From Saprospirales bacterium (GTDB lineage: Bacteria > Bacteroidota > Bacteroidia > Chitinophagales > Saprospiraceae), in assembly GCA_007695035.1 (NCBI GenBank), contig REEO01000067.1:62001-126000 (forward strand): DNA of 64,000 bases, in the 5' to 3' direction. The notes under the pieces are model-generated. The model saw nothing but the letters and a program-made list of their open reading frames with translations. It did not search any database and was not told the DNA's origin. Position numbers and translations under genes: made by a program. Positions 1 to 8,630 of the stretch are shown here, in pieces; within the stretch, counting starts at the first letter, position 1; each line of letters begins with the position of its first letter.

Positions 1-781
1 ACATTGTGCCGTTGGGCGTGATTAGGTATTAGTAAGAGATACTATCAAAGGTTGAATATAGTGATGTTGATACCTAAATGCTGTTAATCGCTTTACAAAC
101 CCTCAGCATTGAGGAAAGTACCAGGAGGAGCTATCAAGGATTTGGGCATTAGTAAGAAGGGGGTAAGGCCAATTCCCTATCACTTCAGAGCCAGTAGAGA
201 CAGAAAATACCTTCAGATTTCATGAAATCTCCGCAACAGACCCCAACGGGGTCAAGCAACAAAACGGTGGGCCATCGCCCATCGCTAAAGCACGCCCTCA
301 GAACAGCACCCTGAAGAGGTTCAGCAAAATTGTGGCCATGCGCGAAAATCCTCGAACTGTACAACCCTCAAAATTTAGAGATAGATCCAACCAAGCTATA
401 CTTACAGCTTGCCCTCTCTCCAAAACGTAGTCTGCCTACAATCCTTTGGTGGGGGGCAAGAACACTTTGGGGTCTAGTGGTCCACCACAGGGGAACCGAG
501 AGCACAGTGAGTGGACCATGGACAATCTGAGACAAAAATTATGGTGTCGTTGCGAGACCGTATAGGCCGATAAAATTATAATTGGTCTATATTGAATTGT
601 CCGGTCTTTGAAGTTGGTGCAATATTTAACCTGTCAATTGATGAGTCCACTCCGTCGAAGTGTAAAAAATGACTAAGTTTGCTTGTACCGTTACCAATAT
701 CTCCCCATTTGGGATGAAAATGGGGTTCGACATCTGGAGTTGACCGAAGTTTTTTCAAGATTCACCTGGAACTCAAAAGAT
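1..781. other. gene-poor stretch, no recognised gene
   Basis: I see no convincing gene here. One forward frame stays open from about 167 to 428 but has only a late start codon and no family resemblance that I recognise. A short perfect hairpin (gacccc-aac-ggggtc) lies near 239-253. A 12-base match to the terminal repeat of the MITE at 27.8 kb occurs near 642-653. The composition suggests decayed or intergenic DNA rather than a functional locus. Confidence 0.4.
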
Positions 782-991
782 ATGAAACGAGTAATACTTA
801 AAGTGCCGGACAAAAAATTGAGCTTCTTCTTAGAGCTTATTCAACACCTGGGCATTGAGGTTGCCGAAGAAACTGATATTGCCGAAGAGCACAAAGCCAT
901 CGTTCGGGATCGTATCGAAACGGCAAAAGATGAGGATTTTGTTCCCTGGGATGAGGCTCGTAAGGAGCCTACTTTTAAAGGCATTCCCTGA
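782..991 (+). CDS. orphan antitoxin-like small protein
   Basis: A 69-residue protein starting MKRVILKVPDKK. Its layout of a short beta-strand start, a helical middle with EEHKAIVRDRI, and a C-terminal 'PWDEARK' box resembles small Bacteroidota proteins that usually precede a RelE/ParE-type toxin and act as its antitoxin. The frame is open further upstream (to 683), but the ATG at 782 gives the usual family length. No toxin reading frame follows: the next 500 bases contain only a terminator and a tRNA. It is therefore either an orphan antitoxin or a remnant of a toxin-antitoxin pair. Assignment is by resemblance only. Confidence 0.55.
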   Translation: MKRVILKVPDKKLSFFLELIQHLGIEVAEETDIAEEHKAIVRDRIETAKDEDFVPWDEARKEPTFKGIP

Positions 992-1360
992 GATGTTGTT
1001 AATTTATGGTGGCGGAGGGACTCGCCGGGAATTGTGATGCCGACCTGGGATTGCGGTAGCGTTTGTTTCCGAAATGGGGTGGAGCATCTGCCAACCAGAA
1101 CACTGGTACACTTTTAGATTGAACCGGGTCTTTCTGAAAAGCGATGGTTGCTATAAACAACCTGCATCTTAGAAATTCTGCTTCAGCCCATTTTTGTCAA
1201 CCTAAAAATAATATTTGCTGGAGTGCCTGCTTTGAGACAGTACTTGATTGGCTGAAGTGTAATTGGTGTTACCCTTAATTCCTCACAGGCTTTTGGAGCC
1301 TGCGGAATCCCATTGTATCCGTCACCAATCTCACTAATATGGTTTTGTCCCTATACAAAG

Positions 1361-1422
1361 AAAAAAGCCCTGCACTCCTTATCGGTTTTGGTAAATTCAT
1401 CGAATTATCAGGAGTGCAGGGC
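1361..1422 (-). terminator. Rho-independent terminator of the tRNA-Arg transcript
   Basis: A 12-bp perfect inverted repeat (gccctgcactcc at 1367-1378 and its complement at 1411-1422) encloses a 32-base loop. On the minus strand it is followed by six T residues (complement of 1361-1366). It lies just downstream of the tRNA gene in the direction of tRNA transcription. Confidence 0.7.
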
Positions 1423-1493
1423 AGTGGTTTTGGCACTCTTTTCGCCACCTCCTCAGCACAAAAAACTGTATTTGAGAGGCTTAGGTGGCATGG

Positions 1494-1570
1494 TGGTGAC
1501 CCCGGAAGGATTCGAACCCTCAACCCCCAGAGCCGAAATCTGGTGCTCTATCCAGTTGAGCTACGGAGCC
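1494..1570 (-). tRNA. tRNA-Arg (anticodon UCG)
   Basis: On the minus strand a full cloverleaf can be drawn: acceptor GGCTCCG pairs with CGGGGTC (with G-T pairs), D arm with AGCTCAACTGGATAGAGC, anticodon stem CCAGA/TCTGG with loop TTTCGGC, and T arm with GGTTCGAATCC. U33 precedes anticodon UCG and G37 follows, as expected for an arginine tRNA reading CGN codons. The 3' CCA is encoded in the DNA at 1494-1496. A strong terminator lies downstream. Confidence 0.93.
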
Positions 1571-1752
1571 ATGGTGCAAAAGTAGCCATTTTTTAAAAAA
1601 GCGTATGGATTGTGCCCACAAATTAGTCGGGCTTTTTTCAGAGGTATTTTTTTGTCATCTTTGAGGTTTGAAACAACCGCCAGTGGACTGCGGCAAATCG
1701 ACTTTTTAGTGAGTTGGTATGGTGTGGAACTTTTGAGCGGACATATTTTAGC

Positions 1753-3534
1753 ATGGGAAAAAAAGATAAACAGGCCAAAGTATCCAAAGAGGGTTTGAGA
1801 ACCTTTTTCAGGGTGTTTTATTACATCAGACCCTATGGGTTGCAGTTTGCCGGTGGTCTTATACTGCTGGTATTGGGCAGCTTGCTGTTTATGATCTTTC
1901 CCGGTGCTGCCGGTGAAATGGCCAATGCGGCAGCAGGTGAAAGCCGCTTTGAATTCACGGTCTCGGACTACGCGCTGCTCTTTTTGGTGATATTAGTGTT
2001 TCAGGGTGCTTTCTCCTATTTTCGCACGGTGCTGTTTGCCATTGTGAGTGAAAAAGGTATGGCAGATGTCAGAAAGGACCTTTTCGCCAAAATGATGTCT
2101 CAACACCTCAGTTTTTTTGAGGATAGAAGGGTGGGGGAGTTGACCAGCCGAATCACTGCTGACGTGGAGCAATTGCAAAGTGCTTTTTCGATAACACTGG
2201 CCGAATTTTTGAGGCAAATTGTGGTGCTGATTGTGGGCATTGCCATACTGGCCTGGCTCACTCCGGTCCTATCGCTCATCATGTTGCTGACCTTTCCGGT
2301 AATTGTACTGTTGGCCATGCTCTTTGGAAGGTACATCCGCCGCATTTCAAAGAAAAGACAGGATGAAATAGCCCAGACCAATACCATCGCCGAAGAGGCA
2401 TTTCAGTCTTTCCAGGTAGTAAAATCTTTTGCCAACGAGTGGTTTGAAACGCTTCGCTACAGCAAGTCCGTCGATCAGGTGGTACAAATAAGTCTGCGCT
2501 ACGCCCGCATTCGCGGTGCCTTTTTTGTCTTCATTATCACCGTGCTGTTCGGGGGCATCTTTTTTATACTCTGGCGCGGCGCGTTAATGGTGGAGCAGGG
2601 GACCATGCCTCTGGGCGACCTCTTTGCATTTATAATTTACACGGGAATTATCGGAGGGGCGATAGCCGGTATTGGAAACCTCTACACCTCGCTGGCAGGA
2701 GCAGTGGGCGCATCGGAGCGCGTGATGGAAATTCTGGAAACCGAGGGTGAGATCGATGGTGTTTCCAAAACAGAAGTGAAGGGTGAAAAAATAAGAGGCG
2801 GACTGCAATTCGAATCGGTTAGCTTTTCGTATCCCGGGCGGCTGGAGAGTCCCGTGCTGGAGGATATTGATTTTTCGGTTGAAAAAGGCGAGAAAGTGGC
2901 TCTTGTGGGTGTGAGTGGCAGTGGGAAAAGCACCATTGTCAAACTGCTTCTCCGTTTTTACAATCCGCTCTCGGGCCAAATATACCTGGACAACCGCCCC
3001 GTGGAAGAATTCGACCTGAAAGCCTACCGTAATAATTTTGCTCTGGTGCCTCAGGAGGTTGTGATGTTTGGGGGAACCATACGAGAGAATATTGAATACG
3101 GAAAGCCGGGCGCTCCCGAAGAGGAGGTTATTGAAGCGGCGAGACTCGCGAACGCCCTGGAGTTTATAGAGCGTTTTTCAGATGGGTTTGACACCGTGGT
3201 TGGCGACAGGGGCGTCAAACTGTCAGGTGGTCAGCGGCAGCGCATCGCCATCGCGCGGGCCATTCTCAAAGACCCGGAGATACTCATACTGGACGAGGCC
3301 ACTTCATCACTGGATGCCGATTCGGAAAAAATCGTTCAGGCGGCATTGGACAATCTGCTGCAGGGAAGAACCGCCATTATCATCGCTCACAGGCTGGCAA
3401 CCATCCGCAATGCCGATAAAATATTGGTTCTGGACAAAGGCAAAGTTGCCGAGCAGGGAAAACACGAGGAATTGATCAATTCCGGCGGACTTTATTCCAG
3501 ACTTGCGGGTCTTCAATTTGAATCCATTAATTAA
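1753..3534 (+). CDS. ABC exporter, fused permease and ATPase (MsbA/BmrA type)
   Basis: A 593-residue half-transporter of the type I exporter family, expected to work as a homodimer in the inner membrane. Residues about 20-310 form the six-helix transmembrane domain; the rest is the nucleotide-binding domain. Visible motifs are Walker A GVSGSGKST near residue 386, the signature LSGGQRQR at 490, Walker B ILILDEA, and the H-loop in IIIAHRLAT. The ATG at 1753 (MGKKDKQ) is chosen because the upstream extension in the same frame does not look like protein. The substrate cannot be told from sequence; lipid or drug export is typical of the family. A small membrane protein and an outer-membrane-like protein follow closely. 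Confidence 0.9.
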   Translation: MGKKDKQAKVSKEGLRTFFRVFYYIRPYGLQFAGGLILLVLGSLLFMIFPGAAGEMANAAAGESRFEFTVSDYALLFLVILVFQGAFSYFRTVLFAIVSEKGMADVRKDLFAKMMSQHLSFFEDRRVGELTSRITADVEQLQSAFSITLAEFLRQIVVLIVGIAILAWLTPVLSLIMLLTFPVIVLLAMLFGRYIRRISKKRQDEIAQTNTIAEEAFQSFQVVKSFANEWFETLRYSKSVDQVVQISLRYARIRGAFFVFIITVLFGGIFFILWRGALMVEQGTMPLGDLFAFIIYTGIIGGAIAGIGNLYTSLAGAVGASERVMEILETEGEIDGVSKTEVKGEKIRGGLQFESVSFSYPGRLESPVLEDIDFSVEKGEKVALVGVSGSGKSTIVKLLLRFYNPLSGQIYLDNRPVEEFDLKAYRNNFALVPQEVVMFGGTIRENIEYGKPGAPEEEVIEAARLANALEFIERFSDGFDTVVGDRGVKLSGGQRQRIAIARAILKDPEILILDEATSSLDADSEKIVQAALDNLLQGRTAIIIAHRLATIRNADKILVLDKGKVAEQGKHEELINSGGLYSRLAGLQFESIN

Positions 3535-3559
3535 CTTTCAGCGTTTTAAATGTCAGGTT

Positions 3560-4099
3560 ATGAAACTCAGTAAACAGGATCTTATAAAAATACTCGCTTC
3601 GATATCCGCTTTTATCCTGCTGGTGTTTATTTTTATCAGGGAGATACCTTATAATATCAACACTTTCAACCGCATGGAAGTGCTGCTGATATCCATCGGG
3701 GCCGGGGTCGTGGCGGGTGTGCTGCTGGCCCTTTATTTCAAGCGTTACGCCGAAGAACTCATCGCCAAGTTTCAGATATTTGTCTCACTGGCAGTAATGT
3801 GCGCCATTTTTTTTCCGTCCATCCTGAGTATGGTTAATCGCATCCAGGTTACTGAAACCGGAGAGCATTTGACTTATGTGGAAACCCGGGAGGTTTACGG
3901 AATGGTATTCAAAGGAAGACTCGATGAGGATGGGCAGGTTTCAGCAGACTCCTACGACATTGTCGTTGAGCGTGAGAACGGGAAACAGGAGGTCATTCGT
4001 TTTTCCAGGGAAATTTCTGCTGGTTGGGAGGAAGGACAGAGGGCTGATATTACGGTCCACAGGGGTTTGTTGGGCATTCACTTTGTATATCCTGAATAA
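3560..4099 (+). CDS. membrane protein of unknown function
   Basis: I do not recognise this 179-residue protein. Starting at MKLSKQDL it has three hydrophobic segments in its first ~110 residues (about 9-26, 40-58 and 75-95), followed by a beta-rich hydrophilic C-terminal part of about 75 residues that is likely outside the cytoplasm. The start at 3560 lies 26 bases after the ABC exporter stop, and the stop abuts the ATG of the next gene, so the three genes are probably co-transcribed. A role linked to the exporter is only an inference from position. Confidence 0.7.
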   Translation: MKLSKQDLIKILASISAFILLVFIFIREIPYNINTFNRMEVLLISIGAGVVAGVLLALYFKRYAEELIAKFQIFVSLAVMCAIFFPSILSMVNRIQVTETGEHLTYVETREVYGMVFKGRLDEDGQVSADSYDIVVERENGKQEVIRFSREISAGWEEGQRADITVHRGLLGIHFVYPE

Positions 4100-4714
4100 A
4101 TGAGGGTGAGGAATACCACTATTTTGTTGCTATTTTCTGCACTGTTTATCTCCATTCCGGCTGAGCGGCTGTACGGTCAATTTGGTTTCGGAATGCACTT
4201 TTCCAACGACCTGTATCAATCGGTGTCCAATCCCGATGAGGAGATACAATACAGCAACGCCAGGAGCATTGTTATAAGCCCTTCATTTGGTCCCAGGTTT
4301 TACTACGGTTTGGGAGAGTGGAGCGTCAGTGTGCAGACGGCCATCGGTATTTCGCCCTTTTCGTGGGATTGGGACGAATTCCGCGGTATGGGCACTCTCT
4401 ACGCTCCCTCGATCTTCAGTGTAAATTACGGAGGGCTCAGTGGGTTTGCAGAGGAGGAAGCGTCCTGGGGTTTTTCCGTGGGGGGCGGCATTCACCTGGG
4501 AATTACCGATTTTTATTTCCGTGATGATGAAATCCGGGACGAAGGTTTGAACCTGATCGCCACACCTCTCGCGCAAGTTGCGTTCGGATATGGAACCAAG
4601 GGGACTGCTGCCAGCGTGTACGTTCGTTACGGCAGGGAATCCGCCGGCAGTGAAATTTTTTCCGTAGGAGTGGCCCTCGACATCAATTTCCTCCAAAGAA
4701 GAAACTACCGGTAA
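4100..4714 (+). CDS. probable outer-membrane beta-barrel protein
   Basis: A 204-residue protein with a clear N-terminal signal peptide (MRVRNTTILLLFSALF..., cleavage probably near residue 25-27, before QFGFG). The remainder alternates hydrophobic and polar residues with many Gly, Tyr, Phe and Ser, as in small eight- to ten-stranded outer-membrane barrels common in Bacteroidota. No specific family is recognised. The start codon directly follows the stop of the preceding membrane-protein gene, which indicates translational coupling. Confidence 0.65.
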   Translation: MRVRNTTILLLFSALFISIPAERLYGQFGFGMHFSNDLYQSVSNPDEEIQYSNARSIVISPSFGPRFYYGLGEWSVSVQTAIGISPFSWDWDEFRGMGTLYAPSIFSVNYGGLSGFAEEEASWGFSVGGGIHLGITDFYFRDDEIRDEGLNLIATPLAQVAFGYGTKGTAASVYVRYGRESAGSEIFSVGVALDINFLQRRNYR

Positions 4715-5092
4715 CTCTTTTCACGACCGGCAGGAAAGACCTAACTGGAATCAGCCAAAAACCATCTTTCACGTTATTGAATAACCCCATAAGATCGGCT
4801 TTATACAGGATACTATACTCTCTCACGGTGCTAGCAGCCATCTGCCATCAATCAATAACCATCGGCCAATCGTGCCATCAACCATCGGCCAACAGCCGCT
4901 GCATTCTATGCAGCTAACAAGACCAAATTGTCAGAAATAAGTCGGTGGTAATGTAATAATATTTTATCTTCGCGTTCCAATTGAGACAGGTAAAATGCAG
5001 GGCTTGAATGTGCGAAAAGGACGGGTGAATTTACGGTTGCCGAAAGCTGTTAGAAGTGCATTTGATCCATGTAAAATGATATGCCTTAGTAT
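4715..5092. repeat. intergenic region with short direct repeats and a hairpin
   Basis: Contains two copies of the 13-mer AACCATCGGCCAA at 4857-4869 and 4880-4892 (period 23), within a run of related 'gccatca' words, and a perfect 7-bp hairpin GCTGCAT-tct-ATGCAGC at 4898-4914 without a T-tract. A possible -7 promoter box, TATCTTCG (variant of TAnnTTTG), lies at 4965-4972, 120 bases before ccmB. No gene is seen. Confidence 0.55.
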
Positions 5093-5746
5093 ATGACATT
5101 AGCCGGTTTTGGTACCATGATTCGCCACGAGTTTCTACTGGAGTTCAGACACAGGTTTGCCTCTGCCGCACTGCTTGTTTACGTGATTGCTGTGGCATTT
5201 ATCATATACCTCAGTTTTGCATCCCCGGAACCGGCTGTTTGGAACGCGCTTTTTTGGATGGTTATACTTTTTTCCGGTTTGCAATCCGGTACTATGGCTT
5301 TTTTGCGCGAATTTGGTGATGCCCACCTGTTTTACTACCAGTATGTCCATCCGCTTGCCCTGTTTTTGGCAAAAATTTTGTCGGTCTGGCTGAAGCTCTT
5401 CATGTTGGCGCTTTTGGCCTGGTTTGTAATGGGAGTGGTCCTCGGAAACCCCATTGTGGATGGAGTTATGTTCTTTTTGGCCATATTGCTCGGCTCCCTC
5501 GGATTTGCCGTTGTTTTTACGTTTTTATCTGCCGTTGCATTGAATGCGAACAACAGTGGCCTACTACTCGCAGTGCTTGGATTTCCGGTTTTGTTGCCGG
5601 TGCTTTTGTCTGTAATGAGGCTGAGTCTGGTTTCGATGGCGGTCAGGGACGTGGATGCAACCGAGAGTTTTTTGATGTTGGTGGCCGTGGTAATGCTGTT
5701 GATCGGCCTTGGGTTGATTTTGTTTCCCTATCTATGGAAAAACTGA
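5093..5746 (+). CDS. ccmB: cytochrome c maturation ABC permease CcmB
   Basis: A 217-residue integral membrane protein with six hydrophobic segments and the CcmB-like opening (MIRHEFLLEFRHRFA) found in Bacteroidota members. CcmB forms the membrane part of the CcmAB transporter that powers release of haem-loaded CcmE during cytochrome c assembly. ccmC begins three bases after its stop and ccmD follows, which supports the identification. No ccmA ATPase gene is adjacent; the ABC exporter at 1.7 kb has its own membrane domain and is not CcmA. The start could alternatively be the ATG at 5117. Confidence 0.9.
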   Translation: MTLAGFGTMIRHEFLLEFRHRFASAALLVYVIAVAFIIYLSFASPEPAVWNALFWMVILFSGLQSGTMAFLREFGDAHLFYYQYVHPLALFLAKILSVWLKLFMLALLAWFVMGVVLGNPIVDGVMFFLAILLGSLGFAVVFTFLSAVALNANNSGLLLAVLGFPVLLPVLLSVMRLSLVSMAVRDVDATESFLMLVAVVMLLIGLGLILFPYLWKN

Positions 5747-5749
5747 TGC

Positions 5750-6814
5750 ATGGAAGGATTTAGAAAACATTGGTACAAGTGGTTGTCGGTCGTTATACTC
5801 GTGTATGTCATTGCGGCAGGAATGCTGGTTCCCCTCCGGCCTGGTCTCATGAAAACCGATGCCTTTAATATTCAGGCGGGCGAGTCCCATGAATTGACTG
5901 TCCAGTCCTACAATACCTTTTACTCAAGGGCTGAAAATCACCGTGCCTGGCTTCGCTTACATGACGAATTTACCCTTTTGGCAAGTGAGATAGTGGTGGT
6001 AGACGACCGGCATATAGAAGCGACATTCGACATTCCTGAAAAAATGCCGACATCTGAGCGGGTGGCAATGGCTTCCCTTATTGTCGATACCGACTATGAT
6101 GGTTCTATGGTTTTGCCCGCTGCAGTTTCAATTATTGGACAGGAGGGACTGGAGGCCGATCCGGGCCCCTGGTTGGTAGAGCCGATAAGGGATTTGAGCC
6201 ATCGGTGGACCTGGTCCTTTCCGTGGAGAAATATTTTGGAAGAGACCATTCGCAATACCTACTATCACGTGCCGATGTGGTTTGGGATGATGTTGATCTT
6301 TTTACTGTCATCTTTTTACGCGGTGAAATTGCTGAGGACCGGAGACCAGCGGTTTGACTCCCGCGTTTATTCGCTCAATTTGACGGGTACGGTATTGGGT
6401 TTGTTGGGTATATTTACCGGAGCGATATGGGCACGGTACACCTGGGGTTCCTATTGGAGTGGTGATATTAAGCAGGATATGGCTGCCATTACGCTTCTGA
6501 TATTTATGGCGTATTTCCTGCTCCGGGAGGCGATGAGCCCGGGAGTGAAGAGAGGACGCGTGACGGCGGTTTATACGCTTTTTGCCTTTTTGGCCAGCAT
6601 TCCCCTTCTCTACATAATTCCGCGTATGCAGCCCAGTCTCCATCCCGGTAGCGGTGGAAATCCCGGTTTTGGCGGAGACGATTTGGATAATACCATGAAA
6701 ACAGTCTTTTATCCGGCCATCATCGGATGGACATTGTTTTCATATTGGATCAGCAATGTGGTTTACAGACTGTCGGAATTGAAGAAACGATCATTGGATA
6801 AAAATTATTCATAG
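5750..6814 (+). CDS. ccmC: cytochrome c biogenesis protein CcmC/CcsA with inserted periplasmic domain
   Basis: A 354-residue haem-handling membrane protein. Family signs are HVPMW before the second helix, the tryptophan-rich WARYTWGSYWSGD box in an external loop, and a second conserved His in SLHPG. CcmC loads haem onto CcmE. Compared with the usual ~220-240 residues, there is an insertion of about 125 residues between the first helix (ending near residue 30) and the NILEETIRN segment near residue 168. The insert is hydrophilic and beta-rich (for example EIVVVDDRHIEATFDIP), resembling an immunoglobulin-like domain, and should be periplasmic. The gene is three bases from ccmB. Confidence 0.9.
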   Translation: MEGFRKHWYKWLSVVILVYVIAAGMLVPLRPGLMKTDAFNIQAGESHELTVQSYNTFYSRAENHRAWLRLHDEFTLLASEIVVVDDRHIEATFDIPEKMPTSERVAMASLIVDTDYDGSMVLPAAVSIIGQEGLEADPGPWLVEPIRDLSHRWTWSFPWRNILEETIRNTYYHVPMWFGMMLIFLLSSFYAVKLLRTGDQRFDSRVYSLNLTGTVLGLLGIFTGAIWARYTWGSYWSGDIKQDMAAITLLIFMAYFLLREAMSPGVKRGRVTAVYTLFAFLASIPLLYIIPRMQPSLHPGSGGNPGFGGDDLDNTMKTVFYPAIIGWTLFSYWISNVVYRLSELKKRSLDKNYS

Positions 6815-6854
6815 AATTTACAGCAGTTATTATTTTTAGTAATAAATTCGGACC

Positions 6855-7094
6855 ATGATTGGAAAAAGCATAAATAGTTTGGCATTAACTCAGCAGATTC
6901 TCTTGTTTGCCTCGTTATATCTCATGATGTACCTCAACCCGGTCAATGATTTTATGCGAAGCATTGGAAAAATATGGGTCGTTGTGGCCTCTCTCCTAAT
7001 AATATTTTTTGGAATCGTCGTGTTCCTTTATTTCATTGAAAGAAGAATTTCAAAACTCGAAAAAGAATTTGATAATGAGCAACAAGAACATTAG
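6855..7094 (+). CDS. ccmD: CcmD family protein
   Basis: A 79-residue protein with two hydrophobic segments (about 12-28 and 40-62) and a charged C-terminal tail (ERRISKLEKEFDNE). This matches the short CcmD-like proteins that follow ccmC in Bacteroidota. CcmD helps release the haem-CcmE complex from CcmC. The gene lies 40 bases after ccmC, and its last 20 bases overlap the start of the glutamate dehydrogenase gene in another frame. Confidence 0.8.
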   Translation: MIGKSINSLALTQQILLFASLYLMMYLNPVNDFMRSIGKIWVVVASLLIIFFGIVVFLYFIERRISKLEKEFDNEQQEH

Positions 7095-8493
7095 TTTTTA
7101 CGAATCGGTCAACCTCAACTTTGACAGGGCTGCCAAGTTTGTCGATCTGCCAAAAGGATTGGTAGAGCAAATCAAAGTTTGTAATGCGGTTTACCAGATG
7201 AAGTTTCCTGTAAAGGTTGGCAACCAAATCAAGGTGATTGAAGCCTACAGGGTGCAGCATTCGCACCACCGCTTGCCTACCAAGGGTGGTATCAGGTACA
7301 GCATTCACGTCGATCAGGACGAAGTGATGGCATTGGCAGCACTGATGACCTATAAATGTGCCATTGTGGATGTGCCATTTGGTGGTGCAAAGGGAGGAGT
7401 CAAGATCAGCCCTTTTAAGTACACCGATCGCCAGCTTGAAAGTATCACGCGGAGATATACCACAGAGTTGATCAGAAAGAATTTCATCGGACCCGGTATT
7501 GATGTCCCGGCACCGGATTATGGAACCGGAGCCAGAGAAATGGCCTGGATACTGGATACTTACCTCACTTTCAAAAACGGAGAATTGGACTTCGCCGGTT
7601 GTGTAACCGGAAAACCCGTTAGCCAAAATGGAATCCGGGGCAGGGCAGAGGCCACCGGAAGAGGCGTTTACTACGGGCTTAGAGAGGCAGTAAGTTTCGA
7701 GGACGACATGAAAAAACTCGGCCTGGAAACTGGAATGGCCGGAAAAACTATGGTCATCCAGGGGCTTGGTAACGTGGGTTCTCACGCTGGCCTCATTTCT
7801 CAAAAAGAGGGAGATGCCAAAATTATCGCTGTATCTGAGTATGAAGGTGCTATCTATTCTGAAAAGGGGATTGACATGGAGAAGCTTCTCAAATTCAGAA
7901 AAGAAACCGGCTCCATTGTCGGCTACCCCGGTACTACCACCCTAGCACACAGAGATGCTGCACTGGAGTTGGAATGCGATATTCTCGTTCCCGCCGCACT
8001 GGAAAATGTCATCACTAAGGAAAACGCTCATAAAATCAAGGCAAAAATCATTGGAGAGGCTGCAAACGGTCCCATTTCTTTTGATGCGGAGGAGATACTC
8101 ATCAAAAATGGCATACTTGTAATACCTGATATGTATATCAATGCCGGTGGTGTTACCGTATCTTATTTCGAGTGGTTGAAAAACCTGTCTCACATGAGAT
8201 TTGGACGGATCGAAAAACGCTTTAACCAAAACACTTACAATTCGCTCGTGAATGTGGTCGAAAAGTTGACCGGAAAAACCATTGGAGAGAGGGAGCGCCG
8301 CATGGTGACGCGTGGAGCCGATGAAATTGACCTGGTGAGAAGTGGTCTTGAGGAAACCATGGTTGAAGCTTATCAGCAGATCAGGTTGGTGCGAAAGCGC
8401 AAAAAACGCATCAATGACCTGAGAAGCGCTGCTTTTGTAAGTGCACTCAATAAAGTTGGGAACGACTATCTCAACCTGGGAGTTTTCCCGTAA
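7075..8493 (+). CDS. Glu/Leu/Phe/Val dehydrogenase family (glutamate dehydrogenase)
   Basis: A 472-residue NAD(P)-dependent amino-acid dehydrogenase that interconverts glutamate and 2-oxoglutarate plus ammonia. The substrate and catalytic residues line up with the family: K70 in KGGIRY, K94 in TYKCA, K106 in FGGAKGG, and D148 in PAPDYGTG. The Rossmann motif GLGNVGSH follows in the second half. The ATG at 7075 (MSNKNISFYES) gives the normal length and overlaps ccmD by 20 bases, so it is probably translated from the ccm transcript. An Lrp-type regulator follows after a terminator. Cofactor preference cannot be read with confidence. Confidence 0.92.
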   Translation: MSNKNISFYESVNLNFDRAAKFVDLPKGLVEQIKVCNAVYQMKFPVKVGNQIKVIEAYRVQHSHHRLPTKGGIRYSIHVDQDEVMALAALMTYKCAIVDVPFGGAKGGVKISPFKYTDRQLESITRRYTTELIRKNFIGPGIDVPAPDYGTGAREMAWILDTYLTFKNGELDFAGCVTGKPVSQNGIRGRAEATGRGVYYGLREAVSFEDDMKKLGLETGMAGKTMVIQGLGNVGSHAGLISQKEGDAKIIAVSEYEGAIYSEKGIDMEKLLKFRKETGSIVGYPGTTTLAHRDAALELECDILVPAALENVITKENAHKIKAKIIGEAANGPISFDAEEILIKNGILVIPDMYINAGGVTVSYFEWLKNLSHMRFGRIEKRFNQNTYNSLVNVVEKLTGKTIGERERRMVTRGADEIDLVRSGLEETMVEAYQQIRLVRKRKKRINDLRSAAFVSALNKVGNDYLNLGVFP

Positions 8494-8558
8494 GACTTTA
8501 ATTTGGTATAAACCTTTCAAGAGTTTGCTTTGTTAGGAATTTTGATACTCCCACACTG

Positions 8559-8596
8559 AAAAATGTTACTGGCTTGCGGGTCAGTAACATTTTTTA
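8559..8596 (+). terminator. Rho-independent terminator after glutamate dehydrogenase
   Basis: A 12-bp stem (aaaatgttactg at 8560-8571, complement at 8582-8593) with a 10-base loop, followed by a T-run. Because the stem begins with A residues it could act in both directions, but it closes the ccm-gdh transcript on the plus strand. Confidence 0.8.
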
Positions 8597-8630
8597 AAAG
8601 GGGCTTAAACCTAACAGCAAATATATACCG

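Noticed and set aside
107-211. gaggaaagt and cagaaaat words resembling RNase P RNA landmarks
   Set aside because: Order, spacing and the remaining conserved blocks of RNase P RNA are missing.
330-530. 66-codon forward reading frame
   Set aside because: Composition and sequence do not resemble a protein family, and no ribosome-binding site precedes it.
1753-3534. the ABC exporter as the missing CcmA
   Set aside because: It has its own fused transmembrane domain and is much longer than CcmA (about 200 residues).
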